A DNA stretch of 10,756 bases from Ophryocystis elektroscirrha (lineage: Eukaryota; Apicomplexa; Conoidasida; Neogregarinorida; Ophryocystidae): contig JAQIFP010000095.1 in NCBI GenBank assembly GCA_030141585.1, forward strand, positions 99,384-110,139. The letters run 5' to 3'. A program made the translations under genes and the position numbers. The notes under the pieces are model-generated. The model ran no database searches. It saw only the letters and a program-made list of their open reading frames with translations, and was not told the DNA's origin. Shown piece after piece: positions 1 to 7,108 of this stretch (the first letter of the stretch is position 1; each line of letters opens with the position of its first letter).

Positions 1-50
1 AGAAGCGTTTTAATAAAGTTTGATTAGAAGCGTTTTAATAACGTTTGTTT
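1..50. repeat. Two-copy 25-bp tandem duplication
   Basis: Bases 1-25 and 26-50 are near-identical copies (23 of 25 match; differences at unit positions 17 and 23), each beginning AGAAGCGTTTTAATAA. All three forward frames are closed, so this is probably intron or junction sequence upstream of the DPH2 exon at 78. The copy at the window edge may be part of a longer array to the left. Confidence 0.7.
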
Positions 51-77
51 ATATTTTTTTTTATAATTTATGCGCAG

Positions 78-880
78 GAAAGGTTAGTTTGAATTCCCCC
101 TCCTTTTTGCTGAGAGTCGCTCTTAAATATTTTGATAATGTAAAAATATTGTTTGTACTATTTACAAATAGTTGAATTTATTTGATGTCGAGCGAGAAGC
201 ATTATTTGATAATACAATTATAAAAAAAGAGATGTCGCAGATATTTCAAAAAAGATATGGTGTTATTTCTGCGTGCGAAAATGCTAAACGGATTGTTTTA
301 CTTCGAGGAACGGCATCAATCGAATATGCTACAGACATATATACGCGTTTAAAAAAAATGTGCGAAGTTAAAGGAAAATTTGTTGTTTCCATTGTAGTGG
401 GCAAAATAAATGTCCCAAAATTAGAGAATTTTATAAATGTGGACGCTTTTTGTTTAATATCTTGCCCAGAATCCTCTTTTTTAGATAATTCAAAAGAATA
501 TTCTAGACCTATTTTGACCCCATACGAATTGGAGGTACTTTTTTTTTTTTTTTATTTTTAGATTCTCTTAGGTTTTCGTGAATGGGATTTGAAATACTTA
601 TTAGATTTCTCAGCAATACTTGAAAACAAAGTACAATATCCAGCAGATGATGAACAAATAAAAAAAATAACGGATGAGAGAATAGCAAACCAGGAGAATG
701 GAGAGTTGATTCAACTAAAAAAGCTTGCTTTTCAAGTATGTTTATATAATTATTTTATTTTTTTTATATCAGGGGGTCACATTTGCAAGAGAAAAAGAAA
801 CAACAAATACAATTTTACAAGGTAGAGCTGGTATTGCGTCTTGCTACAATGATGAATCATGCTGCAAAAAAAAAAACTAA
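78..880 (+). CDS. DPH2: Diphthamide biosynthesis protein 2 (DPH2), 3' part, four visible exons
   Basis: DPH2 partners DPH1 in the Fe-S radical enzyme that moves a 3-amino-3-carboxypropyl group from S-adenosylmethionine to a histidine of eEF2, the first step of diphthamide synthesis in the cytosol. Visible exons are 78-139, 172-534, 562-735 and 773-880, joined by introns of 32, 27 and 37 nt (GT-AG); the last three exons join in phase 0. Diagnostic residues: VVGKINVPKLENF (codons about 403-441), then ISCPESS, whose Cys codon at 463-465 matches the conserved cluster-region cysteine of the C-terminal domain, then RPILTPYELE just before the 27-nt intron. CPESS rather than CPR points to DPH2 over DPH1. 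The C-terminus, GRAGIASCYNDESCCKKKN, ends at TAA 878-880. The N-terminal two thirds lie off the left edge. The splice acceptor at 76-77 is inferred; the matching donor is not resolved. Confidence 0.88.
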
Positions 881-1038
881 CAAGTTTTTTTTTTTTTTTT
901 TAATCTGTATAAATATTTTTTTTTTTCTTATGAAAGATCATGTATTTACTAATAATCATGACAAATAAATCAATAGAAATAAAAAACATATTAAATCGAC
1001 CAGAGGGGAATAACAGAATTAAAAGTGGAGAATATAAA
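881..1038. other. Convergent intergenic spacer, T-rich
   Basis: This short AT-rich spacer lies between the DPH2 stop and the CenH3 stop and carries long T runs around 885-901 and 916-926. It presumably holds both 3' untranslated regions. No gene or RNA is apparent. Confidence 0.5.
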
Positions 1039-1461
1039 TTACAGCATTAGTCTTCCGCGAATGCGAAGAGCCAAATGGATATCTTTGACTTGAAGGGTAA
1101 TACGTTTAGCATGCACAGAACATAAAGAGCTATCTTCGAGCATTCCTACCAAATATGCTTCCGCTGCTGTTTGAAGTGCTAGTAATGCCTGGACAGTATA
1201 GCGAAAAGGTTCTTCGTAGGGCCAATGTTTTTCAGTAATTTCTCGAACAACTCGAGCGAAAGGTAATTTTGGAATCAAAAGATCTGTACTATTCTGCAAT
1301 CTCCGAATTTCTTGTAACACACGCATTCCTGGGCGTCTACGACGAACGGAGTATTGTTTTGGTGTAGGGAGCGAAAGTTGCTTTTGCGGGGTAGCCTTTG
1401 AAACAAAAAGAGATTTAGTGAGATTAAAATTTTGGGATGAAGAATACTTCGTACGCGGCAT
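1039..1461 (-). CDS. Centromeric histone H3 variant (CenH3/CENP-A)
   Basis: This H3-family histone most likely replaces H3 in centromeric nucleosomes and marks kinetochore sites. From ATG at 1461 it encodes 140 residues in a single exon, stop at 1039-1041. H3 landmarks are clear: MPRTK start (H3 has MARTK), an alpha-N stretch RPGMRVLQEIRRLQ (44-56), STDLLIPKLPF (58-68), EAYLVG (101-106), CSVHAKRITL (114-123) and a C-terminal RIRG (133-136). Signs of CenH3 rather than canonical H3 are a tail that loses the ARKS-type sites and is unalignable over about residues 6-40, a loop 1 about three residues longer between REI and ALLALQ with a Trp (W80), the QALLALQ helix typical of CENP-A, and ALRIRG in place of ARRIRG. 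An in-frame reading 13 codons further upstream exists, but MPRTK is the natural start. It sits downstream of the Snu23-like gene on the same strand. Confidence 0.9.
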   Translation of the reverse strand: MPRTKYSSSQNFNLTKSLFVSKATPQKQLSLPTPKQYSVRRRRPGMRVLQEIRRLQNSTDLLIPKLPFARVVREITEKHWPYEEPFRYTVQALLALQTAAEAYLVGMLEDSSLCSVHAKRITLQVKDIHLALRIRGRLML

Positions 1462-1645
1462 TTCTTGACAAAAATCAGACTTTATAAATAAAGTATACAA
1501 AATATTTGTATATTACTGATAATATACAAACAAAACAGGTCCCGCTGAAAAAAAATATATTTCTGAAAAAGCCATAAAAAGATATAATTTTGAATTTTTA
1601 TTGAACCTTCAAAATGTCGTTTTGAATAACTTATAACCCATATAT
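1462..1645. promoter_or_regulatory. Spacer upstream of CenH3
   Basis: This 184-base AT-rich gap lies between the Snu23-like stop and the CenH3 start, both on the minus strand. It must hold the Snu23-like 3' end and any separate CenH3 promoter. No specific motif is recognised. Confidence 0.35.
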
Positions 1646-2329
1646 TCAAACAACTTCACAAACTTTTGCTTCTGGAATAGTGATACTCTCACTATTCATT
1701 AGTGCAAAAACATCTGTGTTTTCCATAATATATTCATCATCATCTTCATTATTGTTATTATCTTTATTTGTTTGATTTTCTTTTAGGGCAGTTTTCTGTT
1801 TTTTCTTTTTTTTTTCTTCTTTTTTTCTTTGTTTTCTTTCGGCTTTGCTTTCTAAAAGTTTTTTTATTTTTAGTTTTACACCATCAATATCAGTAAATTC
1901 ATTTTTTTTTTCTTTTTCTTCTATTAATGATATTTTAGCTTTGCGTAGTTTCTCTCGTATAATATCAGCATTTTCTATACGCTCCACTCTCATCATGTGA
2001 CCAAGTTGCCTATTGTGTTTTTTTCCGTTTATATGGTCCAAATAACTTTGAGAATCTTTCATTAGGCATTTACAAGAATCACACCAAAACCCGCCCTGTT
2101 CTTGACGTGCTGTTTCAGAAGTAATAATTTTTTGTTTTCCCACGTCTTTTTCAAGATTTATTTTTTTTTTTCTGTGCTGGAGTGTTTTCCGCTCAAGAGG
2201 AGGCGGAATAGCAGACTTTTCCGATGCTTCTCCCGAAACTGCTTTGCTCGCAAAATATCCTTTATCCCATTTTTGTCTTCCTGATATTTCATCCACATAT
2301 GTTGCACTTTGATTTACATTCTCTATCAT
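1646..2329 (-). CDS. Snu23/ZMAT2-type matrin zinc-finger splicing factor
   Basis: Snu23 (human ZMAT2) is a component of the U4/U6.U5 tri-snRNP / precatalytic spliceosome. This single-exon gene encodes 227 residues from ATG at 2329. The match to the family is ordered: a RQKWDK block (18-23; ZMAT2 has RRKWDK), a basic LERKTLQHR segment (45-53), a GGFWCDSC zinc finger with C83, C86, H99 and H105 in the motif YLDHINGKKHNRQLG, then MRVER (113-117), which follows the finger in ZMAT2. After this comes a long charged helix-prone region (about 120-185, very Lys/Glu-rich) and an Asn/Asp-rich acidic stretch (about 190-200). Length is close to that of human ZMAT2. The tail is low-complexity and poly-A/T-coded, so small indel errors there would matter. 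It is divergent from the ApiAP2 gene. Confidence 0.9.
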   Translation of the reverse strand: MIENVNQSATYVDEISGRQKWDKGYFASKAVSGEASEKSAIPPPLERKTLQHRKKKINLEKDVGKQKIITSETARQEQGGFWCDSCKCLMKDSQSYLDHINGKKHNRQLGHMMRVERIENADIIREKLRKAKISLIEEKEKKNEFTDIDGVKLKIKKLLESKAERKQRKKEEKKKKKQKTALKENQTNKDNNNNEDDDEYIMENTDVFALMNSESITIPEAKVCEVV

Positions 2330-2867
2330 TTTTTTTTTACTTTTTTAATTTAACAGGTATGTAGCAAAAAAAAAAAAGTTTACAATTCTCTCTTTAAAAT
2401 AATTAAAAAAATAAAAATTTGTACTAAATAAACAATCTTAAAAAATATAAATAAGTATTAAAGTATTTAACTTATTTCTTAATATTACATTTGTGATTTT
2501 TAATTATAGTTTACATAAAAAAAGTTTATAATGATTATTTTACGGTTTTATTAGTATTTTTTTTTTAAGAGATCTAAGAAAAAAAGTGGAGAAAAATTTG
2601 GGGTGATTAGGCAGAAAACGACTATATGGATTTTATACTCAATAGCCAATTTAACCCCACATACTAGAAATCTTTAACATTATGTGAGTAATTAACTGTA
2701 TTAAGAACAAACTTAACAAAAATAATGTCAAATTAAAATAAAAAGAATGCTTTTTATTCTTTACTTTCATAAAATGAGCATTTTTAATTAAGTTTAAAAA
2801 AAAAAAGCGTTTTTTTATTAGGTTTTTTCTATAAAGTATTAATGTTTTTTTGTTTAGATGATTTTAG
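2330..2867. promoter_or_regulatory. Divergent intergenic region between Snu23-like and ApiAP2 genes
   Basis: About 540 bases separate the two divergent start codons, so this is the likely shared or back-to-back promoter region. It is strongly AT-rich with A and T runs (for example 2798-2817, an A-run followed by GCG and a T-run, able to fold back). A slightly less AT-rich patch at about 2575-2660 contains GTGGAG and TTGGGGTGA stretches. No coding potential was found. An upstream non-coding exon of the AP2 gene is possible, because AG directly precedes its ATG. Confidence 0.45.
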
Positions 2868-3959
2868 ATGGTTGTTGTTGATGCAAATGATTTTAATGGT
2901 TTAGTTTCTGCACGTGAATTAGCAGCACATGAAGCGTTGGATTTTAAAAACATAAAAGGCGTTTACAAAAATTGCAGAGGAATTTGGGCAGCTCAATGGA
3001 CGGATGAAAGAGGACAAAGACACACCAAATACTTCAATCCAAAATATTTTTCGACGGAAGCTGAAGCTCGATATGAAGCTTTTAGATTCAAGATGCACAT
3101 TTCTCGGGAAATAGAACTCAAAGGAGGGGTTCAAAAAAAAAAATTATCCGCTAATCCATCAGAAATTTTTTCGGTAATATACTCCGCACATATTTAAATA
3201 ATTTTTAGTCTCGACAAACTAAAGGCTCGAATAAAAAAAGTAATGTGGCTAAACTGGGCGTCAGATTAGTTGCTAGTGATAATATTGAAAGTCCTTCTAC
3301 CTATTATATGTCACCATCTACATATATGCCAAATGTGGATGATCCTAACTTAGGAGGAGGGGAGCCAGGATATTACATAGCTCCTATGTATTGTGACGAT
3401 ACTTATTTCCCGCCACATCTTTATAACTCGGAATTTATGTCCGATTACAAACACCCTATTCCCATGGCTAATAATGATGGTTATTCCGCTTTGACAACTC
3501 AAACGTCCCCACAGTCATCTGAATCTTATTACGGTTCCTCAATGGATTATTCGCCACACATGTTTACGAATCCTGGCTATTATCCCGAAATTATAAATCT
3601 TCCTCTGACAGGTAAATTATCTCAATTATAATCATTCAACAAATAATTCAATATTTCTTATCAATTATATAAATATAAGTTGATATATATATATATTTAT
3701 ATGTAGACAATTGCTATTATATAATTAAATAAATACAAATTTTAATATATTTAAAATAGTATATATATATATATGTACAAATTTACATACATATGTACAT
3801 TTGGTAATTTATTAGTTATTATACTAATTAAACATTTTTAATTAAATTTTTCAAATTTATTTATAATTATACATATATAAATATAATTATATATATATAA
3901 TTATTATGAATTGCAAATACCATACATGGTGCTCTATTTGAAGGATCATATACACGGTG

Positions 3960-4003
<44 letters not shown>

Positions 4004-5293
4004 ATGTATATTTGTTTATACTATTGTTTGTAATTATATACATGACCACACATATATAAATATATACAATTTTTTATAATTGATTTTAGACGAATATCAA
4101 GGAATATGCGTAGATACTAGTCTTCCTATGGGAACAGCTCTATGTGCTTGCGGTTGTGGTATGCTCGCCATAAGGCCAGGAGTGTATGCTCCTCACCACA
4201 AAGCCAACTATTTATCTTACCAAGTTAATGCGATGCAAACCCCGCCCCAAGAAATTTTCAATTCGACAAACCTCATGTTCCCTATAGAGAAAGAAAATTT
4301 ATTTCAAAAATGCCTTGAAGACAATTTTGACTTCCAAATCAAACTTTTAGAAGTAAATTTGAATAACAAAACTTACGTTAAAGTATTTTACAAAGTTATA
4401 TAATTATATATCTCAATTATTTCTTTCTATTATATTGTACACAGATTCAAATTTATCTATAATCCAACATTATTTTCATACTCATCATATATATATATAT
4501 ATATATATGTATTAAAAATGTGTACATTATTACCGTTAATTTTCAAAATCTACATTTAATGTATATATAGATTTAATAATATAACAATATCTATATACAG
4601 TAATATATATATATAGTGATATATATATAATTATATATATATATAGTGATATATATATAGTTATATATATATATAGTGATATATATATAGTTATATATAT
4701 ATAGTGAGATATATATATATAATAGTATATATAGTGATATATATATATATAATAGTATATATAGTGATATATATATAGTGATATATTTTATTACAATTAT
4801 TGTAATGCAAACATATATGTCTATATTTTATTCCTATATATTTTTATAATATATTATATATAATATATTATTTTTTTATACGTTCTTGAAATAAACTGCA
4901 TTCCTTGTATGCAAGTATACTTTATCACTGTTGTATAGGGATAAATGTGTGATATATTAATACAAGTATATAATTATAGTTATGTGTATTAAAAAATATT
5001 TGCTATTATTATATTAATCTATATATACTTAATGCATATTCGTAATAAGTTCCACGTGTATGTTTAAGTAAATGCATTGAGTAAGAGACAAGTACATATT
5101 ATTTTCATTACGCTGATAATTTGATGTATTGTGATATATAAATACGGTAATTTGTCTCTAGATGGAGAATCCTCCAATAAACGATTTGGGAGATAAAATT
5201 CATTTGCTATATGAAACACCTGCACAATCCACGCGTCACTTAGCATCTACTGATGACGAACCATCAAGCAGTTACAAGTCTAATATGTTTTAA
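2868..5293 (+). CDS. ApiAP2-family transcription factor, four-exon model
   Basis: ApiAP2 proteins are the main sequence-specific transcription factors of apicomplexans and act in the nucleus. Modelled exons: 2868-3173, 3209-3611, 4090-4352 and 5162-5293, with introns of 35, 478 and 809 nt in phases 0, 1 and 0. The total of 1104 nt gives 367 residues. The AP2 domain spans about residues 26-80, all in exon 1: GVYKNCRGIWAAQW supplies the strands and STEAEARYEAFRFK the helix. Exon 2 is Tyr/Pro/Ser/Met-rich and probably disordered (activation-type). Exon 3 carries CACGC (C255, C257, C259) followed by APHHKANY (H272, H273), a possible metal-binding knuckle. The splice of exons 2-3 makes a clean Asp codon at residue 237. 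Exon 4 is supported only by phase, splice sites and coding-like composition; without it the protein would end at 4401-4403. TAG directly precedes the ATG, so an upstream 5' UTR exon ending at 2867 is possible. The specific AP2 orthologue is not recognised. Confidence 0.78.
3612..4089 (+). other. Long intron of the ApiAP2 gene
   Basis: This intron runs from donor GTAAAT at 3612 to acceptor TTTTAG at 4089. It is almost pure A/T, with TATA-type runs and a 38-nt (AT) tract at 3962-3999. One less AT-rich island at about 3907-3961 contains the small palindrome ACCATACATGGT; it has no open frame compatible with the flanking exons. Confidence 0.65.
3962..3999. repeat. (AT)19 microsatellite
   Basis: This is an uninterrupted AT dinucleotide run of 38 bases inside the second ApiAP2 intron. 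Its length in an assembly is likely to be unreliable. Confidence 0.95.
4487..4508. repeat. (AT)11 microsatellite
   Basis: This 22-base perfect AT dinucleotide run lies within the proposed third ApiAP2 intron. Confidence 0.9.
4603..4786. repeat. 30-bp AT-rich minisatellite, about six units in two variants
   Basis: Units end in the phased motif TATAGTGAT. Units at 4621-4650 and 4651-4680 differ by one base; 4681-4708 is a shortened unit with GTGAG; 4709-4738 and 4739-4768 are identical to each other and form a second variant containing AATAGTATAT. Partial units flank the array. This higher-order period is distinct from the simple AT runs nearby. Confidence 0.85.
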
Positions 5294-5374
5294 TTCATTT
5301 TTTATGTATGCTATTTGTGGCGTCCATAATTTATACACTAATCTATGAACTTCCTATATAGCATCTGCTTTTAT

Positions 5375-5434
5375 AGCAATAATACTGGCGGTTATTAGCG
5401 CTACATTAAGCGATTTACCGTGGCTATTATTGCT
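5375..5434. other. 60-nt imperfect hairpin / inverted repeat
   Basis: AGCAATAATA (5375-5384) pairs perfectly with TATTATTGCT (5425-5434). Inside, CGGT (5389-5392) pairs with ACCG (5417-5420) at the same symmetry centre, and CGCT (5399-5402) pairs with AGCG (5409-5412) around a six-base loop. Such nested pairing suggests a folded RNA or cruciform. No known RNA family is recognised. Confidence 0.6.
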
Positions 5435-5639
5435 GATTTACGATTCAAATATTACAAATACATACAGTATTAATATGTATACATCTAAATTTTTTGTGTT
5501 TTTACGTGTCATTTTTATACACTCTTAAATGAATTTACTTGAAAATTTAAATGTGTATATTATCAATCATGTTAAAACATATCCATAAGCAAAATTATTG
5601 AGTAAGTTATCGCAACATCAAACTCACAAATTTTATGTT

Positions 5640-5900
5640 ATGTATTCGAAAAACCTTGGAAACGGCTTGTGCGAGTTGTATGGGCCGTAATCTTATAAAA
5701 TATTATACAGCATGGAAGTCACTCGAACAGTTATTATGTGCCAAATAATTTTGCCAATTGATATATTTATCAATATGGCTGGCAAGCTATGGCAGAAAAT
5801 GTAAATGAACTTTAACTTAGCATAATGTCGAACTGAAACTGGCTAGTTGCCTAGTCAACTAAAGACATGTACCTGCCGATGTCATTGTCACAATTTTTTT
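5640..5900 (+). ncRNA. Candidate structured non-coding RNA (unrecognised)
   Basis: This stretch is visibly richer in G and C than its surroundings but lacks a long reading frame. Hairpins seen: ACGGC/GCCGT at about 5663-5689; GCCA plus TTGATA pairing with TATCAA plus TGGC (5753-5779, loop TATT); TAGTTG/CAACTA (5844-5861); GACAT/ATGTC (5864-5883). A run of seven to eight T follows ACAA at the end, resembling a Pol III terminator if read on the plus strand. AGAAAA at 5794-5799 between hairpins and ACA near 5890 loosely resemble H/ACA snoRNA boxes, but the terminal stem is weak. No tRNA, U-snRNA or SRP core was recognised. Strand and ends are inference; the 37-codon frame inside is the alternative. 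Confidence 0.25.
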
Positions 5901-6124
5901 AGCGAAAAAAACAAATTATTGAAAATTTAAAACATGTAAATAGCATGATATAAATAATTTTTAAGTATGCTTTATTATTTTTCAGGTATTTATACAATAT
6001 AAATTTGAGCATATATCAAATACTTAATTTAAATTTACGTATATTTAAAGTTTTGATTTGAATTAATAATTTTATTATATTAATAAGTCGGGTTTACAAA
6101 CATTTATTTGCTGTATAACTAAAA

Positions 6125-7108
6125 ATGTCTGATATGATTGAAGACGTGATTATATCGCAAATAAAACAATTGAGTCATCACAATCCAATTGGGTTTGTTA
6201 CATACAGAGAGGATTGGTCGAGAACTAATTATTTTTATTTAAGCATACTTATTATTATTGTTTTTATAATAATTTGGTCTCAAATCTATAGAAGTAAGGA
6301 AAAGAATGCGTATTTTTGATACGATCAAGCTGTTCTTTAGATATAAATATTAAAGTCTGAATGCTGTATTATAAACAAAAAATAAGCCAGCAAATGTTTA
6401 TTTGTAAGTCATCATACATATGTATATGTATACCTTATGCAACATGACTCAAATATGTACAAAATACACTTATAACTTTAATGGTTCAAGTGTTTTTGTA
6501 CATAATTTAGTATTGAATATACAACAAGAACAATTGAACGCTGTCAGATAAAATCCATTGACATAATCAATCTTATACGAGTTTGTGTATTTTTTACATG
6601 ATATATGATTGTAAACAATTTATAAGAAAAAAATGTTTACAAGGAAAGTTTGTAAGGCTAGAAGATTCACATATATATATGTACATAATTTGTGTACGAA
6701 TGCATATGTGAATGAGTTTATTTATATACATGCAGAATCTGTATTAGCTCCATTTACAATAAAGAAAATGCCGAATACGTTTTTGTATAATTACATGTAA
6801 ATATATAGCAGAAATAATTCATCATTTTTGTAATATATGTAAATATAAATATTTATACATGTATCTATTAAAATAATACTATTTTTCCAACCAAATTTTA
6901 AGGTTTTACTCAATACGAGAACCCGAAACCTGTTACGAGTTATCAAAAAGAGCGTGCAAAATCAAATTCTATGTCGGTAAATAATAAACTTACGGATGAA
7001 ATGTTATACTACATGAGTAGCGCTACTAATGAAGGTAAAAAATTAATTTATTTTCTTTACTTCCTAGATTTATCTTCTGCCAAAGCCCGAATCAATTCTA
7101 AAAACTGA
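6125..7108 (+). CDS. Small single-pass membrane protein, unrecognised, three exons
   Basis: Proposed exons are 6125-6293, 6903-7034 and 7068-7108, with introns of 609 and 33 nt, both in phase 1, giving 113 residues. The start ATG has A at -3 (AAAAATGTCTG). Residues 1-35 are polar and acidic at the start, about 37-52 form one hydrophobic span (LSILIIIVFIIIW), and the remainder is polar with a short basic stretch (YQKERAK). There is no signal peptide, so it looks like a tail- or signal-anchored protein with a roughly 60-residue C-terminal domain. The donor GTAAGG at 6294 and the Ser codon made at the first junction support the model. If intron 1 is retained, translation stops at 6317-6319 (64 residues). 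An alternative last exon (7147-7190, acceptor TTACAG) also keeps frame and gives 114 residues ending in LFYI. No homologue is recognised. Confidence 0.6.
6294..6902 (+). other. Long intron of the membrane-protein gene
   Basis: This 609-nt AT-rich intron runs from GTAAGG to TTTAAG. It contains short palindromic ATATGTATAT-type stretches but no recognised gene. It lies between the membrane-span exon and the polar C-terminal exon. Confidence 0.55.

Larger units (their letters stand above)
4353..5161 (+). other. Proposed third ApiAP2 intron, AT-repeat filled
   Basis: The region runs from a GTAAAT donor at 4353 to a CTCTAG acceptor at 5161. It contains an (AT)11 tract at 4487-4508 and a 30-bp minisatellite (separate entry). 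If exon 4 is not used, the first 51 bases code for the end of exon 3 (stop at 4401-4403) and the rest is intergenic. No other coding potential is evident. Confidence 0.5.
5294..6124. other. Gene-poor region between ApiAP2 and membrane-protein genes
   Basis: No convincing protein gene is seen. It contains a strong imperfect hairpin (5375-5434), a 59-codon open stretch without an ATG at its start (5349-5525, hydrophobic), a 37-codon ATG reading frame (5635-5748), and a comparatively G+C-rich stretch, about 5640-5900, with several hairpins that ends in a T run. From about 5930 to 6124 it is AT-rich and probably holds the promoter or 5' UTR of the gene at 6125. Confidence 0.5.

Noticed and set aside
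783..968. Plus-strand frame overlapping the end of DPH2.
   Set aside because: It is an out-of-frame shadow that continues into T runs; the DPH2 frame ends at a sensible family C-terminus.
2102..2284. Plus-strand open frame opposite the Snu23-like gene.
   Set aside because: It is the antisense shadow of a well-supported coding exon, with low-complexity Phe-rich translation.
2919..3134. Minus-strand open frame opposite the AP2 domain.
   Set aside because: It is antisense to a conserved AP2 exon and has no recognisable features.
5064..5246. Minus-strand open frame of 60 codons.
   Set aside because: It overlaps the better-supported plus-strand exon at 5162 and has no splice or start context of note.
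5349..5525. A 59-codon open, hydrophobic reading frame (includes FIAIILAVIS and LPWLLLLIY) that looks membrane-like.
   Set aside because: It has no ATG near its start, overlaps the 60-nt hairpin, and no junction from the exon at 5162 enters this frame except through a weak acceptor at 5398. AT-rich DNA readily gives hydrophobic frames.
6098..6404. Imperfect inverted copies of an AAACATTT/ATTTGCTG sequence flanking the first membrane-protein exon, suggestive of a MITE.
   Set aside because: The match is short and gapped, there is no target-site duplication, and the enclosed sequence is a coding exon.
6481..6492. GGTTCAAGT resembling a tRNA B-box.
   Set aside because: No cloverleaf, A-box or acceptor stem can be built around it.
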